The position numbers and the translations under genes are program-made. Under the pieces are notes generated by a model. The model was not told the origin of the DNA. It saw only the letters and a list, made by a program, of their open reading frames with translations, and ran no database searches. A DNA stretch of 64,000 nt, from contig NC_133101.1 of NCBI RefSeq assembly GCF_022965805.1, positions 1,860,001 through 1,924,000 of the forward strand, written 5' to 3'. Shown here piece after piece: positions 44,640-55,698 of the stretch (its first letter is position 1; each line of letters starts with the position of its first letter). The stretch is from Primulina eburnea (Eukaryota; Streptophyta; Magnoliopsida; Lamiales; Gesneriaceae).

Positions 44640-46650
44640 AAATTTGTTTTGTAGTATGCTAATACCAAGTAGCTCCCTTAGTTTATGAAATGCAGGCAGT
44701 TTCAGGGACTTGATAAACATGTCAGCTACTTGGTTTTCACTTTTGCAATAGATGAGATCAATTGTTTCATTCTTTGTGAGGTCACTTAAAATTGATATTT
44801 CACATCAATGAGCTTGCTTCTTCCATGGAGGACTAGATTCTTTGATAGTTTTATGGCTGAACTATTATCATAATAAATTGTAAAAGGATCATGATTCTTG
44901 AATTTAAGCTCTTCAAGAATTTTTCTCAACCAAATAGCTTGACATGCACGTGAAGTTGATGCAACAAATTTAGCTTCAATGGTAGATAAAGTAACAATTG
45001 ATTGTTTCTTCGAAGTGCATGGAACAACCGCTTGATCTAAGAAAAAAATCATATCCTTAAGTTCTTTTTCTATCATCTCGATCTCCTTCAAATCTGATTG
45101 TTCTCCTTTCTTATAGTAGAGACCAAGTTCTTGTGTTCGTTGTCGGCATCATAAAATCCTCTTAACAGCTTAAAAATGCATTTCTGTAGGATTCTCAATG
45201 TATCTGCTTATGAGACTGAAAGAATACATAATATCCGACATTGTTGCTGTCAAATACATTAAGCTTCTAACAATTTGCTTGTAAAATGTGTTGTCAATCT
45301 TCTTTCCTTCACAAAATTTTGTTAGCTTCAAACCATAGTCTATGGGAGTACTTGCAGAATTGCATTTCTTCCTATTAAATCTGCACAAAACTTTTTGAAC
45401 ACGTTTCTTTTGTGAAATAAAAATCTCATAAGTAGATTGAACTACTTCATACCAAGAAAATGATGCGTCTTGCCAAGATCCTACATATCAAACTCAACCA
45501 TCATGGACTTCTTAAATTTTTCAAACATGACACTATCATTTTCAGAAAATATAAGATCATTAACATATAAACAAACAATGAGATTTTTCCTTCATCTTCA
45601 ATTTTGTACAAAGTTTATACTCATATGGACTTTTTTGAAAACATACCTTAAAAAATAAGTCTCAATTCGACTATACTAAGCTCGTGGGACTTGCTTTAGC
45701 CCATACAAAGTTTTTTTCAATTTATACTCTTTATGCTCATTTCCAACTTAATATAACAAGGAGGTTGATGGATACATATATGTTCTTCCAAGTCTCCATG
45801 TAAGAACGTCTATTTCACAGTCAAATAGAAGATAGACCATGAATATTGTGCTACTAAGGCAATTACCAGTCTGATCGTATCATGTCTTGCAACTGAGCAA
45901 ATATTTCTTTATAACGACTCCAAACTCTTGTTTGTAATCTTTTGCTACCAACGGTGCCTTGAATTTGTAGGCTTTCCATTTTCTTTCAATTGTAAATATA
46001 CTTCACACATCATTTTTTGACCTTTTGGAAGCTCGATAAGTTCCCAAGTTTTATTTTTATCGATGGATGTGATTTCAGAATCCATTGCCTTTTGCTATTT
46101 CGAGTCTTTGACACCTTCTTCGAAATCTACTGGATCATAATATGAAAATAGAGCAAAATGAACAAATTAATCTTCAATTTGGTTATTACCAGTTACCTCA
46201 TAATTTGTCATCCATTTTACTCTTCTTCTAAATCGTTGAGATCTTTGTTCATTTTCTGTCTCATTGACTGAAATATATTGATTGATTATTGATTGTTGCT
46301 TGTACTCTACAAATTATGCATTCTCCAAAGGATGTTGCATTTCTTCTCCATTTTCTCCATCAAAATCAGCTTGAAATGGTTGTTTAACAGTATTTTCATC
46401 AACGAAAACTACTGAACATCATGAATATTTTTTGAATTGGGATAACTGCATCTACCGATTTTCGTGTTAGTATTTATTTGGTTCAACTTTGAACACAATT
46501 CTTTTTATGCGCACATATTTTACCTTGTTGACTTCTAACTCAACTAAATTGAGATAAAGCGATTGTATTTTGTTAGCTCAAACCAATAATACCGAAAGTT
46601 TTAATAGGTATTCATTCACCCCCTCTAAATATCTAGCGGGTCCTAAAAAC
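44640..46650 (-). pseudogene. decayed copia pol (reverse transcriptase / RNase H)
   Basis: On the minus strand the RNase H part reads SIVTLSTIEAKFVASTSRAC, QAIWLRKILEEL and YYDNSSAIKLSKN. The RT end reads NSASTPIDYGLKL and VRSLMYLTATMSDIMYS; these are the standard Ty1/copia motifs. Frames are interrupted by stops and shifts, and the N-terminal part (45600-46650) is only patchily recognisable. AT-rich sequence at about 44330-44590 may be the decayed LTR. The whole piece lies within the Helitron. Confidence 0.75.
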
Positions 46651-47260
46651 ATATGAGATTGAGTATATGCTGATAGTCATAGACTAAAAAACGAAAGCTA
46701 GAGAAATCCACCATTCATTGTTGCAATAGCAATTATGAAATAACAAAAGGACACTTGGTTATTGTATGTTGTTGAATTAGTTAAATATAATTTGACATAG
46801 TATATTGATAAAATAATGAATTCCTTCAAAAGCATTGCTTAAGAATTGATATGTGCATTAACCGATATTTGAACAGTCGTTTATTAATTATTTTAATTTA
46901 AATTATTTAAATTGTATTTGTTTCATCTTTTTATTTTAATTTCAATTTAATTTATTAATTTATTCAATTTTTTTTTTCAAGTTAATTAAAGAATTGTTTT
47001 TAATGTAGATTTGTAATATATCAAGTTTTGTCGGACGATATCCGTACTTGTTATTAGGACTTGACATGTAACAGAAATAACAAACAAAATTACATAACGA
47101 AAAGTAAATTATTTAAAATAAATATGTGCAAACATGTAAATTTCATAATGTAATTAATATGAATTTATAAAAAATATAATTTTCATTTTTATTTATTATA
47201 TCAACTAATTTTATATCAAATAAAATCATTTCCACGTGCAACGCACGTGCACTTTTCTAG

Positions 47261-47294
<34 letters not shown>

Positions 47295-48889
47295 CAGAAA
47301 TGTATAACTACGTATGGATGAGAGCCCTGGTGTTCTACCATATACCACATTTTATTGTGAACTCTTCTAAACAAGTATGATCGACTTTGTATGGGTTAGT
47401 TTCCTACAACTTGGTTTCATGCAGTTCACAAGACAGCGCAGATCACGTTTGAAAATGTTATTTGACGTTGTTTATGCTACTTATCCAAACGAGTCAAGTC
47501 GAGTTCGGGCAGATCTTTCAAAATTGTTCATATCCGTCTCCCTGAACTCAATTATAGCATTGACCGAACCAGATGAGATTTCATATATTATCGGACTAAA
47601 ATTGAATCATGTTTTGAAACGATAGAAAGTTATATATAAAGGTTAAATTGATTGACATTTAATTACAGACTGCTTGATGACCATAGACCAGATTAGAGCT
47701 TCGTCCATCGTTTGGTGGAATATTGTTTTAACCAGCATCAAACCTTCGCGCCGTCACAATTCATCGCGCCGTCACAATTTATTGTTTTCATAGGAAAATT
47801 TGTCACATGTAGTAATTTATCATATTCCCACTTACAAATAAAATAACTCACCCACCCTCTATTTCTACATCAAATTAAATGTTCTATCTTTTTTTATTTT
47901 ATTTTTTGAAAACAAATGCCGTATAGAGGAAAATGTCAGTCTTACGAGCAATGTTCTGAAAATACAATAAAGCACGGATTAAGCGCCATAAAACGTGAAA
48001 TGTAGAGGAAAAAAACTTCGATTCAGACAAAAGCGTGAAAAAATATATCAATCCAAGGTTAACATCGAACACAAGAAAAATATGATTATGTATGAGCTTT
48101 TCGGAAGTTCAATTTTATTTTTTTCAAAAAAAAATTTACTTTTGAATTTTTATTTGGTTTATATAAAATTTTAAATGAATAAGCTCTGAAGTCACCGAAA
48201 TATTCTTTAATAATTACCTCATATAATTAAAACAAAAAACTCTAAGATTTATATATATTTAAATTTTATATGCTATTGTGCGTTTTTTAATATATTGATT
48301 AACTTGATATAATTATAATTGTAGTAAAAACAGAAAACAATTTTTTATGTAAAATGATTCGATTGACTAAAAATGAAAAATCATGCTCATAAAAAAGAAG
48401 CAAGAAAACTCGATCTTAAACGATCATAAAAAAGCTCGACCTCGGAAATTATTGAAATCTAACCTAGTTCAATCCCAAGTTGGAGGACATGGTTTAAGAA
48501 TTTTGATAAAAGAGGCCAGATTAGAAATCTCAACTCACCAACAAAAAAAAAAAACAGCCCAAGAGTAACATTTGGCTCTGCTATTTCGATCATTTTCCCT
48601 AGCAATGGATAACGGCGATGATACTACTCTAGAAACATGCCGACGTTGAAGTTGACATTTGCAATCCATTCGTAATCAACCAGCGAACCAAAATATAGTA
48701 GCTTTATACTCACCAAGATGGCAATGAAATTATCTGATTAAATAGACTGGGAGAATTACCATAACAGCTACAACGCAAAAACCAATTGAGTTTCCAAAGA
48801 ACCTTTTGACTGATTGAAAAGTAGCTCTCAACTCGGTTCTGCAAAAAAAACAGGGTAAGCCAAAATAAAAAAAAAAAAAAAGCAAGTTT
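47261..48889. other. AT-rich intergenic DNA and 3' region of RPS7
   Basis: A TA microsatellite (47261-47294) follows the Helitron end. No gene is supported, and the ORF at 47377-47625 has no recognisable motif. Confidence 0.45.
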
Positions 48890-50086
48890 TCAAGCCTCTG
48901 TTATTGGAAACTCAAAGTCAACGTCTTTCCCTGAGAGCTTCCTGTAGACTCCAGCAAAAGTCTCTAGCTTAGTCTCGGTATCATTCTTGGCTTTAGGATC
49001 CAAGAAGACCTGTAGTTAGCAGAAAGATTAAAAACATTGTCACTCGGAATGCCAGCGAAAATTTGAAAAACAAAAGAAGAAATGAAAATAAATCACCTTC
49101 ATTATCTTAGAACCATCAAGCCTGTATCTCGTGCGCTTCCCCACAATCTCAGCAGGATAAACTATGTCCCCGAGAATGGCTTCATGCACACTAGTAAGAG
49201 TGCGGGTACGAGGCCTTTGAACAGCAGAACCCTTCTTAGGCGGACGCAAAATCCTCCTCGTAGTAATAAGGACAACTTCCTGAGAGAGCGAGACTAATTA
49301 AGTGGCTGAATGCAAACATTGTCAAATAAATAATCCATTGTTTCAATCAGAAATAGTTTTTGTGGTTACGATAATTAAAAACATCAATATTATTTAAAGC
49401 TAAAAAATTGGCAAGACAAGTAATATATTATTCATACTTCGATAATTAGAAACTACAAAATCATTTAAAACCAAGAGAATTAGAAAATGATATATTTATA
49501 ATTTGAATCTCCCAGCATAACAAAAATTCTGCAGTATTTTTTTGAACAAAATAAAACTCATTGAACTAATGAATAAACTTATGTTGGATTATGCAGCAAA
49601 CAGTTTATTCATATCAATCTTACCTTTCCGCTAAATTTCTTCTCAAGTTCTCTGACTAGTCTGGGCTGAATCTTGCGGAAAGCTTTCCTCAATCTAAAAG
49701 GAACATGAATAACTACCGCCTTCTTGCCTCCAGAAACATCAATCTGCCTGTAAAAAGTTAACGAATGGGATTATAGCATATTTCACAAAAGGAGTAGGGC
49801 CAACGCTCAGGAGTAGTGCAAAACTATGCAAAAAACACACAGCCAAGTAGAACTTACGAGGCAGAGTTGATGTAAAGGTCTTTCAAGTCACTCTTAATCT
49901 CTTGGTTTGTGTTTTCCAAATCAAAAAGAGCCTGCATACAAGTCAACAAAATGCACATCATGATGAAGCGCGTCTTCAATAAGGAAAAAAAGAGAAAGCA
50001 AGAGTAGGGACCTGGGTAACATTCTCCTCAAATTCAGTCGGGTCAGCATTTTTGTCCTTGTGAATCTTTTGCCCGGCAGTGAACAT
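48890..50086 (-). CDS. RPS7: 40S ribosomal protein S7 (eS7)
   Basis: Five coding exons on the minus strand: 50012-50086, 49858-49931, 49624-49747, 49097-49279 and 48890-49009. They total 576 bp, that is 191 residues plus stop, the usual plant S7 length. The reading starts [19 protein letters not shown] and runs through [100 protein letters not shown] and [15 protein letters not shown], ending FEFPITEA. All introns have GT..AG ends with matching phases. S7 is a small-subunit protein needed for 18S rRNA maturation. No defects are seen. A non-coding first exon ending at 50787 (gtatgc donor) is likely. Confidence 0.95.
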
Positions 50087-50786
50087 CTTGAAAGAACCTT
50101 TATGCTAATAAAGACATGTAAATCAAAAGTTAGTTTTATGCATTAAAGGAGGAACTTCTGACTCAGGGCACATGGGATCAAATAAATAATAATCATGAAA
50201 AATAGATTGCTTAAGGGGGAAACAAGAATGTTATAAAACTCATTTTATTTGTGTAAGGAAAAATGCTGAGCCTCCCCGATTATTTCTGAATTTCTAGAAC
50301 AAAAATTGGACGACTCACCAAGAATGTTAACTTTTTCTTTAGTTAAGGTAGATGCATTCATGCAATTCAGAAACTTTTTAGTACATTTTAAAAAAATGGT
50401 TCGGGCGACAAGTCTCAGAGCAGTCAAAAGAAAAACATTATGAATATATGGTAATCCAGTCACCAATACAATTTGATAACGACCTTCACAAAAAAAAATC
50501 ATCACGAAGATTCTAAAAATCAACAATGCCAACCATTTGCCATAGCTCAAAATCAACAACATAACCAACGCAAAACATGAATGCACAAGATTGCAAGATG
50601 TACAAATAAAAGCACGTTCCACAACAAACAGATTATAACAAATGAATACTCAGCCATTTCTAAACAAAAAAGAACGAAAAAAGGTACCAATTTTCAGAAC
50701 TTGACACACAATCAGTTTAACATTGATTTCCACAGATACGGGAGGGAACTGGTGAAATGAATATCAATTTCACTGAGGAAGCATAC

Positions 50787-50900
50787 CTTGGCAAAGCGAA
50801 AGGAGACGATTGGAGGCCCAGACAACAGAAACCCTAGATTCGGCGCTGAAAATTTACGAACAGGCGTTGTTGTTGGTTAATTTAGCACGTACCTAGAAAG
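50787..50900 (-). promoter_or_regulatory. RPS7 leader/promoter with telo-box and site II
   Basis: A telo-box AAACCCTAG (50829-50837) and a TGGGCC site II motif on the minus strand (50815-50820) lie just upstream of the 5' leader. This is the combination typical of plant ribosomal protein promoters. The donor CCAAG|gtatgc at 50787/50786 marks the end of the first, non-coding exon. Confidence 0.55.
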
Positions 50901-50939
50901 CCCTAGATATTGGACGGCTGCGATTGGGTGCAGAGTTTG

Positions 50940-51754
50940 AGCTAAAAGTCCAAAAATTACTAAATATTTTTTACAATTACAAAAATATCAAACCAAATTG
51001 TTTAAATTTAATTTTAATATATTAAAAACTATAAAATAAAATTTTGTATTATGAAAATCTATAAAATGATGAAGTATTTTATGTATTACTAAATTTTATG
51101 TAACTTTTAATGTTGGAAAAAATTAGAATACAAAATATCTCAATTTACTATTTCAATCATATCTAAGTACACATATTTATATATTTACGGATTACTGTTA
51201 CAAAAAAAATATTACAAAATACTAAAAATTTAACAATTATCTAAAAAACTATGTTACGTAAATAAACAATCTCCAAATAACTTAATATAATGTCACGATT
51301 GTTTCCATAAAATTTGATCATCACTAAAAAAATATTTTATGCAAAAAAAATAAATAATGTCTTGTGTTTAAATTAAGTATATAATATATGTATTCAGATT
51401 TTAGCTATTTTTACTGCGGAGTTCCACAAGAATTTGGGATATTGGTTTCAAAATATTAATGATTGTTTATGCAATCATATATAAAATACTTCATTTATCA
51501 TTTTAATTTATTTTTTCTAATATATATAAGTATAAATTAAAGAATATGAAAATATATAAGTATAAATTTTAATTAAAATTAATTTAGATTGAAAATATAT
51601 ATATTTTAATTAAAATTAATTTAGATTGAAAAATATATAAGTATAAATTAAAGAATATGAAAATATAATTTATCCTTATTTAACACACACTTTAATAGCT
51701 AGAGGTCTTTTCCCCAGACTATCGGACTCAAAGCTGCAGACTTTACACGCCCCC
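50940..51754. other. very AT-rich intergenic DNA
   Basis: The stretch AATATATAAGTATAAATTAA (51520-51670) repeats about three times. No gene is seen. Confidence 0.5.
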
Positions 51755-52165
51755 TTCTTGCATGAGGAAATAAAACAAGCGTTTTTTAATATGTTTCCGG
51801 ATGGTATGGACGCTTTCTTTTATCAAAATATATCAGTTTGCGAGTTTGCCATAAATTCTTCGAGTCAGGTGACATTCCAAAACGAGGAATTCGACATAGG
51901 GACTCTATTTCCCCTTACATTTTTGTCTCATGTATTGAAAGACCGAGTCATCTGATCTGTAAAGCAGTTATGATGGTGGAAGGCAGTCAAGCTATCAAGA
52001 AAATGGTCCTTTGATATCACAATTATTCTTTGCGCGCAGATTGTGTCAAGGAATGTCGCAGACAGTATGGCACAAAGCCTATCCTCTATAACAGACCTTG
52101 GGAGATATCTGGGGGTTCCATCTATTTATGGACGGGTACACGAGATCTCTATAAACAGATGTTGG

Positions 52166-53549
52166 CAGGGGCGGATTTAGTGTAGGGCGAACGGGGGCCA
52201 CGGCCCCCCCAAAAAATTTTTAAAAAATTTTTAGTATATAGCGATATAGCGACGGGTTTGCAAAAACCCGTCGCCGATCTAGATCGACGACGGTTCTTGT
52301 CAAAATCGTCGCTATATTGCGACGGGCTTCTCATCACTGTCGCTATGTAGCGACGGTATCATGCTTTACCGTCGCTATATCATGCTTTACCGTCGCTATA
52401 TAGAGACGGTTCTTAATAAAACCGTCGATATTTTCCTATATATACCGCCCTTGCCGAACATTTTCTTAAACGATTTCGTCCATATCAGGTAGTTGTTATA
52501 CTCTTATCAATTTTTTCGGAGTATCGATTTTTTTATTTTGTACTGACATTGTTTCGTATTTATCTCGTAGATTTGCTCGTCGATGTGATCTTCCATCTGG
52601 TTCTTCGTGGGCTGTATTGCTGTAATTAATTAGTTTGTTACATCTTTTAATATTTTGCTCTTTGTTTTATTGCTGTAATTAATTAGTTTGTAATTTGTTC
52701 CACCTGTTTCCAGATTGATTTCCTCACTTGAAAAAGTGAAGTCTTTTTGCGTGGCTCGTAATATTGATGTTCCTGATTTTAGTGCTCAATATGTTGATAG
52801 GCGAGGTAGAGCTCGTCGTCATCAAGGCAATTTCACCATTGAGCATCATTATCGGGTAGACTTATTTTATGCTACGATAGATTCACAAATGCAAGAAATT
52901 AATGTGCGTTTTAATGAAGATGCGGTGGAGTTACTTATGCTTAGTTCTGCCTTAAATCCTCAAAATGCATGTGACTCATTGAGATATCTGGATATATGCA
53001 AATTGGTTGAAAAGTTTTATCCACAAGATTTTACTAGTGACGAAAAAGAGCGACTAGAGATGCAGTTGAAGCATTATGAGCATAATGTAGTTATAGGGCC
53101 ATATTACAAAAGTCTTTCAACTCTTTCTGAGTTGTGTCAATGGTTGGTGAAGACTAAAAAAGCTAATATATACGACCTTGTTTTTAGAGTGATCGTGCTT
53201 GTGTTGACTCTTCCAGTTTCTACAGCTACTACAGAACGATCATTATCAGCTATGAATATCGTCAAAACTCGGCTTCGGAGCAAAATGGAGGATGTTTTTC
53301 TCTCGGATGCATTGCTGATATTTATTGAAAGAGAAATTGCTAAAAATATTTGTATTGATACTATCATTGAAGATTTTGAAAACTTTAAGGAACGTCGAAT
53401 TCCTTTTAGTTAGAAATACTTTTGTTAAGAAACGTACGGTTGATGTTTTGTTCAATATAACCGGTAGAATTTTTGTCTTTTCCCTTCTAAATTTTTGTTT
53501 GTCTTTTGTAAGCGGGCCCCCCAGTGTCGAAATCCTAGATCCGCCCCTG
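52166..53549 (+). mobile_element. hAT transposon (1384 bp) with perfect 8-bp duplication
   Basis: The ends are CAGGGGCGGATTTAG and, inverted, CAGGGGCGGATCTAGG. GATGTTGG flanks both sides (52158-52165 and 53550-53557). The left subterminal region (52235-52430) has repeated GCGACGG/CCGTCGC palindromes. The right half encodes the C-terminal part of a transposase. The copy is internally deleted and cannot make full transposase. Confidence 0.95.
52715..53413 (+). CDS. hAT transposase C-terminal part with dimerisation domain
   Basis: The 232-residue frame begins within a larger protein, after an acceptor-like tttccag at about 52712; the first codon ATT was taken as a start only by convention. It contains the region between catalytic core and C-terminus of the TTF-type/ZMYM-like hAT family (LSSALNPQNACDSLRY, DICKLVEKFYPQDFTSDEKE). 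The dimerisation motif LPVSTATTERSLSAMNIVKT and RLRSKMEDVFLSDALL follows. The N-terminal zinc finger and first catalytic residues are absent, so it is inactive alone. Confidence 0.85.
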   Translation: MISSLEKVKSFCVARNIDVPDFSAQYVDRRGRARRHQGNFTIEHHYRVDLFYATIDSQMQEINVRFNEDAVELLMLSSALNPQNACDSLRYLDICKLVEKFYPQDFTSDEKERLEMQLKHYEHNVVIGPYYKSLSTLSELCQWLVKTKKANIYDLVFRVIVLVLTLPVSTATTERSLSAMNIVKTRLRSKMEDVFLSDALLIFIEREIAKNICIDTIIEDFENFKERRIPFS

Positions 53550-53756
53550 GATGTTGGATATAGTTAAGTCATGACTCGGGGATGGAAACGCCAGGTATTA
53601 GCACAATCTGTGCTCAATGTGATTCAACTATACGCTATGCAAACAACCGTTCTACATATGGGTATTTGTACCGAAATCAAAAAACTGACCAGAAGATTCT
53701 TATGGGGAAGCAGTACAGGAGAAAGAAAATGTCATTTAGTTAGTTGGGAAGTAGTG

Positions 53757-54170
53757 TGTTAAATGTCCCACATCGGTTAGATAATTAACTTTTGAGTGAT
53801 ATATATGGAATTGGACAATCCTCCCCCCTTGAGCTAGCTTTTGGGTTGAGTTAGGTCCAAGTTCCAATCTTAACATGGTTTGAGTGTTATCTAGGTAATC
53901 ATTCAGCCAGGTTTCAAGTTCATCTTAAGCTTTGTTATGTTTCAACTTCACGTTTGTTGGACTGCCTATAATTAGGTCACCCGTTCGCCCATAATTGGGT
54001 TTGGTAAATCACCCCAGATGTTTCATCCTGGGGCAATGAAGGGGGGTGTTTAAATGTTTCCTACATCGGTTAGATAATTAACCTTTGAAGTGGTATATAT
54101 GGAAATTGGACAATCCTCTCCCTCTGAGTTAGCTTTAGGGGTGAGTTAGGTCCAAGTTCCAATCTTAACA
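53757..54170 (+). mobile_element. TRIM retrotransposon (414 bp) in the LINE
   Basis: LTRs at 53757-53875 and 54047-54170 begin TGTTAAATG / TGTTTAAATG, share ACATCGGTTAGATAATTAAC, and end GTTCCAATCTTAACA. The internal 171 bp ends with the polypurine tract GAAGGGGGG directly before the second LTR. TAGTG flanks both sides (53752-53756, 54171-54175), a perfect 5-bp duplication. The expected primer site after the first LTR (TGGTTTGAGTG) is diverged. No coding sequence. Confidence 0.9.
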
Positions 54171-55198
54171 TAGTGGTATAACCGAAGCAAAGATGAGGAC
54201 TGGGTATTAACAGACTACAACCCGTGAACTTAGCCTTCATGACTAAGCTTGGTTGGAGACTAGCTAAGGAAACAAACCTCCTATGGGCACGGGTAATTAA
54301 AGGCAAGTACATGCGAGAGGACCATGGAATCCTAGCCAAAAGTGGGGCGTCGAATGTGTGGCAAGGCATCTCCAAAACTAAGAACTTCTTGGAAGAGGGT
54401 AAAATGGATGTTGTCAGAAATGGGAGATCAACATTATTCTGGCTGGATAAATGGATCACGAAACAACAGCTGATTAGCATGATGCAGAAGTGCATTAACC
54501 CATCAGAGAGACAAGGTTCATGAATACTGGAATAGAGGAGAAGGATGGAATTGGGAAGCTTTGAATGGCATGCTGCCCATATCTCGAGCGAGGAGGAAGA
54601 TACCGAGGATAACATCCTTTGGGGCCTCAATAGCAATGGGTGTTTCTCAGTCAAAACCGCATTGATCTGATAACAAGAATAGATGAGAAAATACGTGATA
54701 ATTATTGGATAGAAATCTGGAGACTGAAAGTGCGCAATCGAATCAGAGCCTTTCTATGGCTACTCAGTCGCAACAAAATCTTGAGCAATTCGGAAAGGGT
54801 CGAAAGGGGGCTCACCATGGATGGCAATTGTGCTCTTTGTCAAAACTCCATGGAAGATGCAGACCATATATTTGCTAAGGAGGTTTGGGGAGGTCTACTG
54901 CCTACAATGAATGCTCTTGATGACATGCAAATAACGAGTGGTTCAGTAGAAATGTCACACAAAAGTTGCATAAAAATATGACTTGTAGATTGGAATATCT
55001 TGTTTGCTGTAGCGGTATGGCGGATTTGGAATTGGAGAAATGAGTATGTATTTACAGATCAAACGAAGAACCCGGATTTCAAGATAAAGTGGATCAAGAC
55101 CTTGAATTCTAGAGGGGTTATGTCGAAGAACTCTCACTACAAATATCGATTCTTTAGGTGGAAACTCCGTCGGAATACTAGAGTTCGCTTAATATGAT

Positions 55199-55698
55199 GC
55201 AAAGTTACTAAAAAAATAATTTTTATAAGTATACTCAAAGTCAATGGTTAATTGATTGAAATTTGAACACCAAAGAAAATGATGTCCGTCATCTAATTAA
55301 TTTAGTCTCCAAATGCAAACCTCTTTACTAGAGATTGAGAAGTTAGAGAATATATGTAAGAGAACAAAATCATAACATTAATATATAAAGTATTTTGATT
55401 TTAACAAACACGCCAAAATCACTTGCGAGCACGCAGCGATCCAGCTCATTAACACGCGTCGTTATTTAATTGGGTTTAAGGAACCTTTCAGTGACCCCTA
55501 TGTTACCAAATTATTATCTCCCTCTTGTATATATACCGTGACCGTTGCGTTTCTGTCAATAGTATTGTCGGGCTTGTGCCTTCGAGAGTTGAGATTTTTA
55601 TCTTTTTGCTCACGGTGTTATACACGTACTTTCCGGCGGCGGCGGAAGAGATCGGAGGCGGCTCTTGGGAGTATCGTTCAGAAGTCGAAAGTAAGAAG
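55199..55698. other. intergenic DNA and RAD23 leader/promoter
   Basis: A TATA-like TATATATACCGTG occurs at about 55528-55540. The coding-like ORF upstream of 55699 is out of family register and is treated as leader, including GGCGGCGGCGGAAGAG. Confidence 0.4.

Larger units (their letters stand above)
42038..47260 (+). mobile_element. non-autonomous Helitron (5.2 kb)
   Basis: The left end is TCTATACTATTATAAATA after an A. The right end is a 7-bp stem hairpin (CACGTGC, loop AAC, GCACGTG; 47233-47249) followed 11 bases later by CTAG and then T. These are the TC start, 3' hairpin, CTRR end and A|T target expected of Helitrons, with no terminal inverted repeats or target duplication. No Rep/helicase frame was found, so the copy depends on others. 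Inside are three tandem 359-bp units near the left end, degenerate CTTCAAGTTAAAT repeats, and a decayed copia pol on the minus strand. Confidence 0.8.
51755..55198 (+). pseudogene. LINE ORF2 remnant, interrupted by two insertions
   Basis: Reverse transcriptase pieces are readable in several frames: EIKQAFFNMFPDGMDAFFYQ, RGIRHRDSISPYIFVSCIER, and LGRYLGVPSIYGRVHEI up to 52157. The sequence resumes after 53557 (LAQSVLNVIQLYAMQTTVLH, RFLWGSSTGERKCHLVSWE) and again after 54175 (GLGINRLQPVNLAFMTKLGW). A zf-RVT-like part follows (RIRAFLWLLSRNKILSNSER, CALCQNSMEDADHIF). The 5' part of the LINE is missing, and an internal deletion lies between the first two RT pieces. The hAT (52166-53549) and TRIM (53757-54170) interrupt it. 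It is non-functional. Confidence 0.85.

Noticed and set aside
47377..47625. 82-residue plus-strand ORF
   Set aside because: No recognisable domain and no splice partner in AT-rich DNA.
54070..54654. 194-residue minus-strand ORF
   Set aside because: Antisense to the LINE remnant and the TRIM; a shadow of the LINE frame.
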